A DNA stretch of 61,665 nt from Candidatus Omnitrophota bacterium (GCA_016206925.1 JACQQS010000060.1:1-61665); one strand, 5' to 3'; numbered from the stretch's first letter, positions 15,537-25,235 are shown. Notes: generated by a model from the letters alone, not told the origin. Numbers and translations: made by a program.

Positions 15537-16549
15537 GATGCAAACAATCCCTTCCGATCACTAATAATCATTTCAATGCACAAAAGAACCAGCGCACCCG
15601 CGAGGAACAATTGAAACCGATCTTCCCGCTGTATCATCTGTTGTTCGCTTATTTCCTTCTTACCGAGCTTCTGAATATCCTCATAAATCAATGCAATTTC
15701 CCTGTTCGTTCCTGTGGCCGGGTAATACAAACCGCCGGTTTCCTGCGCCAATCTTTTTAGAAACGAATCGTCCAGTTTGGAGACAATAATCTCGCCATTT
15801 TGATCTTTTTTATACCCGCCAAGCTGCCTGGAGCCCGACCTGAGCGGAATGGGCCCGCCCTTTGCCGTACCTACTCCCACGGCATACACACGGATCCCCA
15901 ACTGCTGGGCCCACTCGATTAATTCCTCCCCTTCGGCCGTATGACTCTCACCGTCAGAAAAAACAACTACGACCCGCTGTTCATCTTTTGTCTTTTCAAA
16001 TGCCTGGCCTGCCACGGCAAAGCCCTCTTTAAGCGAACTGCCGGGGCGTGGAATATAACCAACCTCAAGAGCTTCCAGAAAAAGCCGGAATGCCGAGTAA
16101 TCAACCGTGAGCGGAATTTGCAGGAACGCTGACCCGGCGAAAGCCACTAAGCCTATCCGATCGCCCTTTAGCCTTTTCAGAAAATTTTGAATTCCGCGTT
16201 TGGCTATGCGCATCCGATTTGGTTTCAGATCTTCAGCCAGCATACTCAGTGAGGTATCCACCACGAAGACCATATCGACGCCGTGACGTTTAACGATCTT
16301 AATTTCCTCGCCCCACTGCGGGCGCGCAAGCGCCAAAATCAAGAAAAATATCCCCAAGAAACAAAATACAACCTGCAAAAACCTCTTTTTGTCCGACGTT
16401 TCCGAAGAGAGCCGGCTGAAGCACCGATTTTCAGCAAAACCCGCGCTGAGTGACCTTCGATATCGTCTAGCCCCTACCAGTAGAAAAAGCAGTCCGGCAA
16501 TAATCCACATCAGTTGGAATGCATTTCTTTCAAAAAATTGCATCTTCAC
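15533..16549 (-). CDS. batB: BatB-like VWA-domain membrane protein
   Basis: 338 residues: two N-terminal transmembrane segments (about 12-26 and 57-75), a von Willebrand A domain with the metal-ion-dependent adhesion site DTSLS at 98-102, and one transmembrane helix near the C-terminus (312-330). The VWA domain would sit on the periplasmic face. The family is linked to stress and aerotolerance; its mechanism is unclear. Translation probably begins at GTG 16549, directly after the batA stop, or at ATG 16543. Confidence 0.9.
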   Translation of the reverse strand: MKMQFFERNAFQLMWIIAGLLFLLVGARRYRRSLSAGFAENRCFSRLSSETSDKKRFLQVVFCFLGIFFLILALARPQWGEEIKIVKRHGVDMVFVVDTSLSMLAEDLKPNRMRIAKRGIQNFLKRLKGDRIGLVAFAGSAFLQIPLTVDYSAFRLFLEALEVGYIPRPGSSLKEGFAVAGQAFEKTKDEQRVVVVFSDGESHTAEGEELIEWAQQLGIRVYAVGVGTAKGGPIPLRSGSRQLGGYKKDQNGEIIVSKLDDSFLKRLAQETGGLYYPATGTNREIALIYEDIQKLGKKEISEQQMIQREDRFQLFLAGALVLLCIEMIISDRKGLFAS

Positions 16550-17533
16550 TCACGGAATTTTCACGAACAATGTGTTTGCAAGCAAAAGTTCCAATACGAA
16601 CAAGCCCAAACCCGGATATACAAACCAGGGATAAAGCTCCCTAAAATCTGAATATTGCGTAACCTTCGTCTTCGTCCGCTCCAACAGATCAATTTGCTGA
16701 TAGGTTTTTGACAATGAAGTCTGGTCGTAAGCGCGGAAAAAGATGCCGCCACCAATATCGGCAATTCGTTTGAGGGTCTCTTCATCGATATCCACCCGGG
16801 CCTGCACATAGCGTCGGCCAAAAATCGGATCATCTACCGGAAACGGCACAAGCCCGCCCTGTCCCACCCCGATTGTATATATTTTGATGCCGAATCCCCT
16901 GGCAATTTCCGCCGCTGTTATGGGATCGATATTGCCCGCATTATTTTCCCCGTCGGTCAACAATATAACGACTTTGCTTTTACCCTCCGAATCCTTCAAA
17001 CGGTTAATAGCGGTCGCGATACCAAGGCCTATGGCCGTACCGTCTTTCACCAAACCAACCTTGACTTCATCAAGCAAATTAAGCAGTACATCATGATCCA
17101 GCGTTAAAGGGCACTGCGTGTACGCTTGACTTGCAAAGACGACCAAACCAATACGATCATGCGGACGGGCCGCGATAAATTTTTTAGCTTCATCCAGCGA
17201 CACCATCAAACGGTTTTGCGGCTTAAAATCCTCGGCCAGCATGGAACCGGAGATATCCAGCGCCAGCACAATATCGATCCCTTCCGTCTCCACATCATAG
17301 TCGGAACTCATCCCCTGAGGACGGGCCAGCCCCAAAACAATACAGAGGAGCGCAAGAAACCGCATCGTCGGCAATATCCACATCCATCGGATGCGCCCTA
17401 ACGCTCTAACTTCCTTGAAATCTGCGAGGGAGGCGTATCTCACACCGCTTAATTTTCGCCGGCTTCTTCGCCACACCACGAGAACGATCACCGGCAGCAA
17501 TACCATAAAGACTGGCTGCAAAAATCGCATCAT
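16550..17533 (-). CDS. batA: BatA-like VWA-domain membrane protein
   Basis: 327 residues, same design as BatB: N-terminal transmembrane segments (about 7-21 and 52-70), a VWA domain with a complete DISGS adhesion site at 93-97, and a C-terminal helix (about 303-322). The TDGENNAG and IGVGQGG segments are typical. It is the paralogue of BatB; the two probably pair in the inner membrane under control of the MoxR ATPase. It overlaps batD by 4 bases and abuts batB. Confidence 0.9.
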   Translation of the reverse strand: MMRFLQPVFMVLLPVIVLVVWRRSRRKLSGVRYASLADFKEVRALGRIRWMWILPTMRFLALLCIVLGLARPQGMSSDYDVETEGIDIVLALDISGSMLAEDFKPQNRLMVSLDEAKKFIAARPHDRIGLVVFASQAYTQCPLTLDHDVLLNLLDEVKVGLVKDGTAIGLGIATAINRLKDSEGKSKVVILLTDGENNAGNIDPITAAEIARGFGIKIYTIGVGQGGLVPFPVDDPIFGRRYVQARVDIDEETLKRIADIGGGIFFRAYDQTSLSKTYQQIDLLERTKTKVTQYSDFRELYPWFVYPGLGLFVLELLLANTLFVKIP

Positions 17534-18483
17534 GAAGCTTTGGCCTCGATCTCCGTCTGGGGCGCGACCATGGTTGCTTGTACAAGGTTTACAACTTCTT
17601 CGGCGCGCTTCGAAAGTTGCCGAATAGCATGCTGTTGCGGCTTGAAATCGGTAAATTTAATGGTATCACACTCTTCCAAAATTCTGGCCAACACTTTCTG
17701 TACGCTTGAATCGAACGCTTTATCGTTCAAGAATCGGTTAATCTCTCTGGTGGTATACTCCAGAGCCGGAAACCTAAATTGCTCTTCCAAGAACCGCCGC
17801 ACGATCGTAGAAACTCCCGCGTAATATGTTTTTGCTTGGCCATCTGCCGGAAAACTGTTCTTTTCTAGTTCACCAAGCGCTTTTAAAGCGCGTTCGGCGG
17901 GTGTGAGAAACCGATCAGGATCTACTTGAGTTCTTTTTCCTAATTTAATAAAAACCAATAAACCGGCTGATGCAATTCCTGCCCCAGCCAGTACCCAAAG
18001 AATAATCTGCCCGAGGGCAGATTCCAAAAGCTTTAAGCCTTTCAGTCCGCGAATATCGCTGCCGGGAAGCTTTTGAGGATCTACAGAACGAACGGTGACG
18101 GCCGCCGGGGTGCTGAAAACGGATTTCTGAACCTGATCCTGATCAAGATACCTAATCTCAACTGCCGGTATAACATGTTCCCCCAGCTCATAAGCGGTCA
18201 ACTTGAACATTCTGCCTTCCACAACTTGTCCGTTTTCTTCAAATGGCACAATGACATCGGAATCTTTAACTTTGAATTCCTCAAGATGTTTAGCTCCGAT
18301 TAAATCGGTTATGCGTAATGTTGAATCATGCCGGACAAGGAATTTACACTGCAGGAGTTCTCCGATGGTAATGATCGATTTATCCAATTCTACCGACACG
18401 GTGATATCCGATTGCGCGAGCGCCAAAGGACAGCACGCCGCCAAAAGAAAATAGAAAACGCAATGTGCGAATGACGGGCGCAT
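17530..18483 (-). CDS. BatD-like protein (signal peptide, beta domain, one TM helix)
   Basis: 317 residues: a signal peptide ending near CPLALA-QS (about residue 24), a beta-rich periplasmic part to about 150 (EVELDK-type strands, TPAAVTVRSV), a transmembrane helix at about 160-178, and a cytoplasmic helical part of the DUF4381 type (LTPAERALKALGELEK, TREINRFLND). This order suggests a fusion of a short BatD with the DUF4381 protein that is often separate in bat operons. It lies between DUF58 and batA with a 3-base gap and a 4-base overlap. Confidence 0.78.
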   Translation of the reverse strand: MRPSFAHCVFYFLLAACCPLALAQSDITVSVELDKSIITIGELLQCKFLVRHDSTLRITDLIGAKHLEEFKVKDSDVIVPFEENGQVVEGRMFKLTAYELGEHVIPAVEIRYLDQDQVQKSVFSTPAAVTVRSVDPQKLPGSDIRGLKGLKLLESALGQIILWVLAGAGIASAGLLVFIKLGKRTQVDPDRFLTPAERALKALGELEKNSFPADGQAKTYYAGVSTIVRRFLEEQFRFPALEYTTREINRFLNDKAFDSSVQKVLARILEECDTIKFTDFKPQQHAIRQLSKRAEEVVNLVQATMVAPQTEIEAKAS

Positions 18484-18486
18484 AAC

Positions 18487-19362
18487 TCAATACCGATCTT
18501 CGCGTTCTTTGAAGAACTTGAGAACCGGGTCTACATAGGATTCTCGCGCATTAATATCGATGTGATCAACTCCGATTCGTTTAAACAGGTTCAAGATTTC
18601 CTCCGTGCGGACCTTTACCTTTTCTTCATACTTCCTGCGCACCGTGGCGCTCCCGCAATCGGCAAGCCTTCTCTCGCCGGTTTCCGCATCGATCAACTGA
18701 ACAATTCCGCGCCTGGGCAGGATCTGCTCGCGCGGGTCATAGATTCGCATGGCGATGACATCATGCCGCTTTGATAATCTTTTGAGTGGAAGCGCGGCGC
18801 TTTCGCCCAAAAAGTCGGATATTACAAAAACAACCGCAGTCCGTGTTAAGATTCGATCGAGAAACTCCAATGCTCCCTTTAGATTTGTTCCCCGACTTTT
18901 CGGCTGGTAATAAAGAATCTCGCGCACCACGCGCAGTACATGTCGTGCGCCTTTGCTCGGCGCAATATACTTTTCAACTTCATCGGTGAAAATGATAAGC
19001 CCTACGCGATCGTTATTCTTGTTGGCGGAAAACGCCAGAAGCGCGCAAAGTTCGGCCGCTACCTCCGCTTTGAATTTCTCCCCCGAACCAAAATGCGCCG
19101 AGCCGGACATATCCACCAAAAATAGCACCGTAAGCTGCCGTTCCTCCACGAACTGCTTTACAAACGGCCTGTCACTTCGGGCCGTAACATTCCAGTCTAT
19201 ACTTCTAATTTCATCCCCCGGAACGTATTCACGCACGTCCGCAAATTCGATGCCCTGCCCTTTAAAGACAGACGTGTATTCACCGCCAAACGTTTCGCTG
19301 ACCAAACGTTTCGTCGTAATTTCAATACGCTTGATTTGGCGGAGAATCTCCTTTGGAATCAT
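18487..19362 (-). CDS. DUF58-domain protein of the MoxR/Bat operon
   Basis: 291 residues carrying the DUF58 signature EFADVREYVPGDEIRSIDWN followed by VTARSDRPFVKQFVEERQ, then a VWA-like region with VDMSGSAHFGSG (DxSGS type). It is soluble, with no transmembrane segment. DUF58 proteins nearly always follow a MoxR ATPase and are thought to couple it to the membrane VWA proteins. It starts 14 bases below the moxR stop. Confidence 0.92.
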   Translation of the reverse strand: MIPKEILRQIKRIEITTKRLVSETFGGEYTSVFKGQGIEFADVREYVPGDEIRSIDWNVTARSDRPFVKQFVEERQLTVLFLVDMSGSAHFGSGEKFKAEVAAELCALLAFSANKNNDRVGLIIFTDEVEKYIAPSKGARHVLRVVREILYYQPKSRGTNLKGALEFLDRILTRTAVVFVISDFLGESAALPLKRLSKRHDVIAMRIYDPREQILPRRGIVQLIDAETGERRLADCGSATVRRKYEEKVKVRTEEILNLFKRIGVDHIDINARESYVDPVLKFFKEREDRY

Positions 19363-19376
19363 ATGAACTCACGGAC

Positions 19377-20363
19377 TTATGGAACTTCAACTTCATCGAA
19401 TACTTTTGCAAGGATATCGTCCGTCGTCATTTCCTCAGCTTCTGCTTCATAGGTAATCAGCACGCGGTGACGCATAACATCATATCCAACCTCTTTTACA
19501 TCGTCCGGCGTCACGTACCCCCGGCTATTCACAAACGCCAGGGCCTTTGCGGCCAATGTCAGATTGATCGTAGCGCGCGGCGAGGCGCCGTAGGAAATCA
19601 GCGGCTTCAAATGATTCAGCTTGTACTGCTCGGGATAGCGGGTCGCAAATACTAAATTAACGATATAGTCCTTGACTTTGTCATCGGCATAAATTTCGTC
19701 CACCAGGCGCTGTAACTCCACAAGCTTTTCCGCAGTGATCACCGGTTTCACCTCTATCGTTTTCAAGGTCGCCATCCGATCCAAGATTTCCCGCTCTTCT
19801 TTCTTGCTCGGGTAAGTTACCTTGAGTTTTAGCATGAAACGGTCCACCTGTGCCTCCGGCAACGGATAGGTTCCCTCCTGCTCTATGGGATTTTGACTGG
19901 CCAGTACCAAAAACGGATCCGGCAGCTTAAAGGTATTCTCACCAATGGTCACCTGTCTCTCCTGCATAGCTTCAAGCAGGGCGCTTTGAACTTTAGAAGG
20001 AGACCGGTTAATCTCATCCGCCAAAACAATATTGGCAAAAATGGGGCCTTTTCTGGTTGTAAACGAGCCTTCTTTTGGATTGTACACAAGTGTCCCTATG
20101 AGATCGGCGGGCAGCAAATCAGGTGTGAACTGAATACGCTGAAAGTGCGCCGAAATCGTTTTGGCCAACGTGCTCACAGACATGGTCTTGGCAAGACCGG
20201 GAACCCCCTCGATCAATATATGTCCCCGCGCCAATAGACCTACCAAAAGGCGCTCCACCAAATACTGCTGACCCACGATTACTTTCCCTATCTCTGATAA
20301 TAGACTCTTAATGTATCCGTGTTCCTCTTTGATACGTTCCGTAATTTGTTGCACCGTTGACAT
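19377..20363 (-). CDS. MoxR-family AAA+ ATPase
   Basis: A 328-residue chaperone-like ATPase, first gene of the bat operon. Walker A is GVPGLAKT near residue 55, Walker B VLADEINRSPSKVQSALLEA near 112, and sensor 1 is in LVLASQNPIEQEGTYPLPEA. These ATPases act on VWA proteins, probably inserting metal or remodelling complexes. GAGGAG lies 6 bases before the ATG. A TATAAT (minus strand, 20417-20422) lies 54 bases upstream of the start, without a good -35. Confidence 0.94.
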   Translation of the reverse strand: MSTVQQITERIKEEHGYIKSLLSEIGKVIVGQQYLVERLLVGLLARGHILIEGVPGLAKTMSVSTLAKTISAHFQRIQFTPDLLPADLIGTLVYNPKEGSFTTRKGPIFANIVLADEINRSPSKVQSALLEAMQERQVTIGENTFKLPDPFLVLASQNPIEQEGTYPLPEAQVDRFMLKLKVTYPSKKEEREILDRMATLKTIEVKPVITAEKLVELQRLVDEIYADDKVKDYIVNLVFATRYPEQYKLNHLKPLISYGASPRATINLTLAAKALAFVNSRGYVTPDDVKEVGYDVMRHRVLITYEAEAEEMTTDDILAKVFDEVEVP

Positions 20364-20468
20364 TGAAAACTCCTCTGGGGTTACGAGTTTCAGATCAGCC
20401 GCATATAAGATTTAGTATTATAGATTAATTGGGCGGTGTGATCACATACAAAAAGGGCCGTGTCAATA

Positions 20469-20495
20469 TAAAAAGGGCCGGGGATTACCCGGCCC
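20469..20495 (-). terminator. Rho-independent terminator of dnaK
   Basis: On the minus strand GGGCCGGG-TAATC-CCCGGCCC forms an 8-bp all-GC stem followed by TTTTTAT. It lies 34 bases after the dnaK stop. A second AAAAAGGGCCG copy directly beside it (plus strand about 20450) is a short direct repeat of half the stem. Confidence 0.9.
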
Positions 20496-20528
20496 AAAAC
20501 ACATCTGCGTCGCCATGGTTGTTAACGG

Positions 20529-22451
20529 CTATTTGTCGTCATCCACAACCTCATAATCCGCATCAACAACATTTTCACGGTCTTTTGAACTCTTTCCTTT
20601 TGTGCGGGACTCGCTCGAACTCTTAGGTTGCTCAGCGCTTGAAGCGGTTTGACTTTTTGCCGTTTCCTCGTACATCTTTTGAGCGACCGAATGGCTGGCG
20701 CTGGTCAACTTCTCACCGGCTTTCTTCATGCGATCTAGACTGCCTGAATTTAGCGCTTCTTTTGCCTCTTGTATCGCACTCTCGATTTTCTTTCGTTCTT
20801 CCGCACTTACTTTCTCACCACAATCCTTTAAAGTCTTCTCGCAGGTATAGACAAGGCTGTCCAAAGTGTTTCGCTCTATGACTTCTTCCGACTTCTTTTT
20901 GTCATCCTCAGCATGTTGTTCCGCTTCCTTAACCAACTTTTCAATTTCATCCTTCGGTATCCCGGATGAAGATTCAATCCTTATTTTCTGCTCCTTGCCC
21001 GTTGCCTGATCACGCGCCGAGACATGCACAATGCCGTTTGCATCAATATCAAATGTAACCTCGATCTTCGGAATTCCGCGCGGCGCTGGGGGAATTCCAA
21101 CCAGGTCAAATCGGCCTAATGTGCGGTTGTCTTTAGCCATAGGACGTTCACCTTGAAGCACGTGAATGCTCACCGCTGTTTGGCTGTCGGCAGCCGTTGA
21201 AAATATTTCGGTTTTTTTTGTCGGAATAGTCGTATTCCGTTCGATAAGCCGCGTCATCACTCCGCCCAGCGTCTCGATCCCAAGCGAAAGAGGCGTCACG
21301 TCAAGAAGCAGCACATCCTTAACGTCACCTGCCAGCACACCCGCTTGAATGGCCGCCCCAACCGCCACAACTTCATCCGGATTAACTCCTTTGTGCGGCT
21401 CTTTGCCAAAAAATTCCCGTACAGCTTTTTGGACCGCAGGCATCCTTATCTGCCCACCAACCAAAATAACTTCATCCACCTTTCCCGGCGAATCCGCCAG
21501 CGCCTTGCGGCAGGGTTCGAGCGTCCGGTCGACCAAGTGTTGAACCAGCTGCTCCAATTTCGAGCGTGTTAACGTCATGGTAAGATGTTTCGGACCGCTC
21601 TGATCCGCGGTGATGAACGGCAGGTTAATCTCGCTCTCCATCGAAGTGGAAAGCTCGCACTTTGCTTTCTCCGCTGCTTCCTTCAACCGCTGTAAGGCCT
21701 GCTTATCTTTCGACAGGTCGATTCCATTTTCCTTCCTGAATTCCTCCACAATGTATTGAATGATCACATGATCAAAATCATCGCCGCCCAGATGGGTATC
21801 GCCATTCGTCGCTTTTACCTCAAAGACGCCATCCCCGATTTCAAGAATTGAAATGTCAAACGTGCCGCCGCCCAAATCATAAACCGCTATTCGTTCATCC
21901 TTTTTTATCTTATCCAATCCGTAAGCCAAAGCAGCTGCGGTCGGTTCGTTAATGATGCGGAGAACCTCAAGACCGGCAACCTGCCCTGCGTCTTTCGTAG
22001 CCTGGCGCTGGGAATCATTGAAATAGGCAGGAACTGTGATCACCGCCTGTTTGATGGGCTCGCCGAGATACGATTCCGCATCGTCTTTCAATTTCTTCAG
22101 GACCATCGCTGAAATTTCAAGTGGTGCGTATTCCTTGCCGCTGATTGAAAACTTCGCCTCTCCTTTTGACCCTGGTATAACTTTGAAAGGTACCAGCTTC
22201 ACTTCGCCGGTAACTTCATTAAACATACGGCCAATGAACCGCTTGGCGCTATAGATCGTGTTCTCAAAATTTGTAATTGCCTGGCGCTTTGCCACCTGGC
22301 CGACCAGACGGTCTCCCGATTTCATAAAAGCGACCACCGACGGAGTTGTCCGCGCGCCCTCTTTATTCGGAATAACTTTCGCATCGCCGCCTTCCATAAC
22401 GGCAACGCATGAATTCGTAGTTCCTAGATCAATGCCGATGACTTTTCCCAT
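20529..22451 (-). CDS. dnaK: Chaperone DnaK (Hsp70)
   Basis: A 640-residue ATP-dependent chaperone. The nucleotide-binding domain begins [20 protein letters not shown], with [13 protein letters not shown] and the [11 protein letters not shown] motif (IRMP in place of the common SRMP). The substrate-binding domain begins near 390 ([17 protein letters not shown]), and a helical lid with a charged tail ends [11 protein letters not shown]. The length is standard. AGGAGAG lies upstream of the ATG. No grpE or dnaJ adjoins it. No CIRCE element is present upstream; instead there is a sigma54-like promoter (22537-22552) and a dyad (22590-22615). Confidence 0.98.
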   Translation of the reverse strand: MGKVIGIDLGTTNSCVAVMEGGDAKVIPNKEGARTTPSVVAFMKSGDRLVGQVAKRQAITNFENTIYSAKRFIGRMFNEVTGEVKLVPFKVIPGSKGEAKFSISGKEYAPLEISAMVLKKLKDDAESYLGEPIKQAVITVPAYFNDSQRQATKDAGQVAGLEVLRIINEPTAAALAYGLDKIKKDERIAVYDLGGGTFDISILEIGDGVFEVKATNGDTHLGGDDFDHVIIQYIVEEFRKENGIDLSKDKQALQRLKEAAEKAKCELSTSMESEINLPFITADQSGPKHLTMTLTRSKLEQLVQHLVDRTLEPCRKALADSPGKVDEVILVGGQIRMPAVQKAVREFFGKEPHKGVNPDEVVAVGAAIQAGVLAGDVKDVLLLDVTPLSLGIETLGGVMTRLIERNTTIPTKKTEIFSTAADSQTAVSIHVLQGERPMAKDNRTLGRFDLVGIPPAPRGIPKIEVTFDIDANGIVHVSARDQATGKEQKIRIESSSGIPKDEIEKLVKEAEQHAEDDKKKSEEVIERNTLDSLVYTCEKTLKDCGEKVSAEERKKIESAIQEAKEALNSGSLDRMKKAGEKLTSASHSVAQKMYEETAKSQTASSAEQPKSSSESRTKGKSSKDRENVVDADYEVVDDDK

Positions 22452-22492
22452 TTTTGCTCTCCTAATAAATACGCAGAAATTTTTATTTTGTG

Positions 22493-22509
22493 GCGAGTCC
22501 CATACTCGC
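22493..22509 (-). promoter_or_regulatory. Inverted repeat in the dnaK leader
   Basis: GCGAGT-ATGGG-ACTCGC (minus strand) is a perfect 6+6 repeat, 42-58 bases upstream of the dnaK ATG and downstream of the predicted sigma54 start site, so it would form a hairpin in the mRNA. Its half-sites read GAGT-ACTC, not the ACTC-N9-GAGT of CIRCE. Confidence 0.45.
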
Positions 22510-22536
22510 GCCGCATTTCAACGCATTCACTATCAG

Positions 22537-22552
22537 TACAAGAACCATGCCA
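22537..22552 (-). promoter_or_regulatory. Sigma54-like promoter upstream of dnaK
   Basis: The minus strand reads TGGCATGGTTCTTGTA, against the consensus TGGCACG-N4-TTGCA. It agrees at all fixed positions but two, both C to T, and the GG of -24 and the G of -12 are at the right spacing. The start would fall near 22525, giving a leader of about 75 bases to the dnaK ATG. A gene for a sigma54-activating regulator lies directly upstream. Confidence 0.5.
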
Positions 22553-22589
22553 ATCGCGCAATTGTAATTATTTCCAAGTGTTTATGATT

Positions 22590-22615
22590 AAATAACTTAT
22601 GAGCCTCAGTTATTT
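22590..22615. promoter_or_regulatory. Dyad upstream of the dnaK promoter, possible activator site
   Basis: AAATAACT-N10-AGTTATTT is a perfect 8+8 inverted repeat centred about 78 bases upstream of the predicted sigma54 transcript start, where enhancer-binding proteins usually bind. It could instead be a weak end hairpin of the regulator gene (stop at 22705), but the stem is AT-rich, no T-run follows, and it lies 90 bases from that stop. Confidence 0.45.
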
Positions 22616-22704
22616 GGCTTAGCGCATTAGATAAGAATTGTATCAATTTAAACCACAGGCCCGTTTTCCATGCGCCGCTAAGGTACAGTAGATTTACTAC
22701 TACA

Positions 22705-24063
22705 TTACGGATTTATCTTGTACTCTTCCATCTTACGATAAAGCGTCCGTCGAGAAATACCTAAAGCACGGGCCGCTTTTGACTTATTTCCCTGATATTG
22801 CTTAAGCCGGTCTTCAATTAAGATTTTTTCCGCGCCGCGGAGATTTGTATTCGGATTGGACATCAAGTTATCCGCCGCACGATCTTCTCCCTTAAGCTCA
22901 ATGGGAATTTGATCGACATCGATAATCTCTGATTTGCCAAGCACAACCATTCGTTCAATGGTATTACGTAACTCGCGAATGTTTCCTGGCCAGCGGTAGT
23001 TTTGTAAAACCTCCGCGGCCTGCGGCGTTATCCGATATGTTCCCTTCCGGTTTTGCGCAGCATAATATTTCAAGAAATGCTCCACCAGCATCGGAATATC
23101 ATCCCGCCGGTCTCTAAGCGCCGGCATGGTGAACTTAACAACATTGATTCTATAAAATAAGTCCTCACGAAATCTCCCTTTTTTAACTTCCTCAGACAAA
23201 TTTTTATTTGTTGCACAGATAAGCCGGATATCTGCATGAATGGTCTTAAAGCCGCCGACCCGTTCGAAATTTCCGTCCTGAAGAACGCGTAAAAGTTTGA
23301 CCTGAACGTCTTCTTTTAATTCCGCAATTTCGTCGAGAAAAAGTGTACCTTCGTGCGCCCGCTCAAACCGTCCGATCTTACGCTCCGTCGCTCCTGTGAA
23401 AGAACCGCGTTCATGACCAAACAATTCACTGGTAAGCAGGGTATCCGTTAATGCAGCGCAATGCACCGCAACAAAAGGCTTTCTTGATCTTGGACCGGCA
23501 TTATGAATCAACCTCGCAAATAGTTCCTTTCCCGTTCCGCTTTCTCCTTCTATGAGAATGGAAGCGTTCGTGGGAGCAACCCGCTCCGCTTGACGGATCA
23601 AATCCACGATGATCTCGGACTTCCCGACAATTTCATCATGAGCTCGCTGATCGGCCAATGCTTCCCGGAGTTCACGATTTTCCTGTTCAAGCCTCTGCTG
23701 ACTTAGGGCTTTCTTGAGGACCAGCTCCAGCTCTTCAAAATTTACCGGTTTGGTTAAATAATGAAATGCGCCGCTCTTCATCGCCTTGACCGCTGTTTCC
23801 ACGGTACCGTAGGCCGTCAGAACTACCACCATGGTCTCAGGCGAAATATCCATTATTTCCTCAAGCAGCTCCAAGCCATCCATCTGCGGCATCTTTAGAT
23901 CCGTAATCACAATATCGGGCCGCTGCTTCTTCACGATTCCCAAGGCATCCGGAGCGTTTGCGGCTATCTGAACGTCGTATCCTAAACCTTCGAGATAATC
24001 GCGGAGCCCTTCGCGACTATGCTCCTCATCATCTACGACAAGAAAGAACGGTTCAATACTCAT
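22705..24063 (-). CDS. Sigma54-dependent response regulator, NtrC family
   Basis: 452 residues in three parts. The receiver domain (1-120) has phospho-acceptor Asp55 in ITDLKMPQMDG. The AAA+ domain (about 145-375) has Walker A GESGTGKE at 173-180, Walker B in TLFLDEIAEL, and the sigma54-contact loop GSFTGA at 220-225 (consensus GAFTGA). A Fis-type helix-turn-helix forms the C-terminus (SKAARALGISRRTLYRKMEE). It activates sigma54 promoters when phosphorylated. Start by ATGA overlap with the kinase gene. The targets are unknown; dnaK downstream is a candidate. Confidence 0.95.
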   Translation of the reverse strand: MSIEPFFLVVDDEEHSREGLRDYLEGLGYDVQIAANAPDALGIVKKQRPDIVITDLKMPQMDGLELLEEIMDISPETMVVVLTAYGTVETAVKAMKSGAFHYLTKPVNFEELELVLKKALSQQRLEQENRELREALADQRAHDEIVGKSEIIVDLIRQAERVAPTNASILIEGESGTGKELFARLIHNAGPRSRKPFVAVHCAALTDTLLTSELFGHERGSFTGATERKIGRFERAHEGTLFLDEIAELKEDVQVKLLRVLQDGNFERVGGFKTIHADIRLICATNKNLSEEVKKGRFREDLFYRINVVKFTMPALRDRRDDIPMLVEHFLKYYAAQNRKGTYRITPQAAEVLQNYRWPGNIRELRNTIERMVVLGKSEIIDVDQIPIELKGEDRAADNLMSNPNTNLRGAEKILIEDRLKQYQGNKSKAARALGISRRTLYRKMEEYKINP

Positions 24064-25235
24064 GCGCTCCGCTCCTTCCCGGTTGAGGCGGGTAACTCGA
24101 GCTTCTGCTGTCTGATCGGCAAAATAATTGAAAACGTCGACCCACGCCCCACATGACTTTCCACCTCGATGCGCCCTTCATGTTCTTCGACGATATTCTT
24201 GACAATTGAAAGTCCCAGGCCCGAACCGGTACTTTTCGTTGTGTAATACATGTCAAAAATGCGATTGCAATCGCTTTCCGGAATACCGACTCCCTCATCC
24301 TTAAATAATACTTTCAACAGTTTCCCGATCCGCTCTGTGCGAATGTACAGCTTTCCGCCATTCGGCATGGCCTCCATCGCGTTTTTAACGATATTCAAAA
24401 ATGCGCGATGCAACTGCTCGCCATCGGCCAGAAAGGAAGGGACCTCACGACTTAATTCCAATGTGTAAGCAATTTTTCCTTCTCGCAATTCCTGTGCCAT
24501 CAACTTGACGACATCCTGGACAACCCGATTTACGTTGGTTTTCCTCAACCGAAGCGGGGATCTTCGCGAGAAATCCAGAAATTGATGGACGCAGCGATCG
24601 AGCCGCCGTGTTTCTTCCAGAAGAACGTCAACAATCTTGTGAATCCGCCCGCTTTTTTGAACCGGCAATTGCCCCAGCTCCTTCTGCAGCAATCTTAGCT
24701 GAATAACAATCGCGTTTAGAGGATTCCCGATTTCGTGAGCAATTCCCTGAACGAGGGTTAAAATGGACTGTATTTTTTCGCGGTTGATTTGACCCCGCGC
24801 ATGTTCCCCCGAATACGTCAAATCGTTTCCGACCAAAACATACCCCCATTTTTCCGGATCCTGCCGGATGGCCATCAGTGAAATTCCCAAAAGAAGCTGA
24901 CGCGGCGCAAGAATGCTGACCTCCTTTCCTATGATATTTTCACCTTTTTGAATGGCCGTCCACACCAGATCGCCCAGCGCCTTATCGGTGATCACATTCT
25001 GAAGCGTCCATTTCTTGTCCTGAGAATCCGGTATCGAAAAAAGTTTCCGGGCGGCGCTGTTTATGTAGGTAACGCGACCGTGAGAATTAACGATAAGAAT
25101 CGTTTCAACGATCGTATCTAAAGCCGACTCGAGCATTTGTTCACTTTTCGCCAGTTCGGAAAAATGCCGTTCCAGATCCTGCCGGTCAATATCACCGATC
25201 ACCGCCAGAACTTTCTCAATCACGGTCGATCTCAT
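24060..25235 (-). CDS. Soluble PAS-domain sensor histidine kinase, NtrB-like
   Basis: 391 residues with no transmembrane segment: a PAS-like domain about 30-145 (VETILIVNSHGRVTYINSAA), the dimerisation/phosphoacceptor helix with His167 in GIAHEIGNPLNAI, and an ATPase domain with FLNIVKNAMEAMPNGG (N box), KDEGVGIP (G1) and TGSGLGLSIVKNIVEEH (G2). It senses a cytoplasmic signal and phosphorylates the adjacent NtrC-type regulator. It overlaps trpF upstream (ATGA) and the regulator downstream (ATGA), so it is coupled to the trp genes. Confidence 0.94.
   Translation of the reverse strand: MRSTVIEKVLAVIGDIDRQDLERHFSELAKSEQMLESALDTIVETILIVNSHGRVTYINSAARKLFSIPDSQDKKWTLQNVITDKALGDLVWTAIQKGENIIGKEVSILAPRQLLLGISLMAIRQDPEKWGYVLVGNDLTYSGEHARGQINREKIQSILTLVQGIAHEIGNPLNAIVIQLRLLQKELGQLPVQKSGRIHKIVDVLLEETRRLDRCVHQFLDFSRRSPLRLRKTNVNRVVQDVVKLMAQELREGKIAYTLELSREVPSFLADGEQLHRAFLNIVKNAMEAMPNGGKLYIRTERIGKLLKVLFKDEGVGIPESDCNRIFDMYYTTKSTGSGLGLSIVKNIVEEHEGRIEVESHVGRGSTFSIILPIRQQKLELPASTGKERSA

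Noticed and set aside
20438..20480. Direct repeat AAAAAGGGCCG near the dnaK terminator as a regulatory element
   Set aside because: The second copy is explained by the terminator stem plus T-tract; the first copy has no other context.
22452..22704. CIRCE (HrcA) operator upstream of dnaK
   Set aside because: No TTAGCACTC-N9-GAGTGCTAA or near copy exists; the only GAGT/ACTC repeat has the opposite order and a 5-base spacer.
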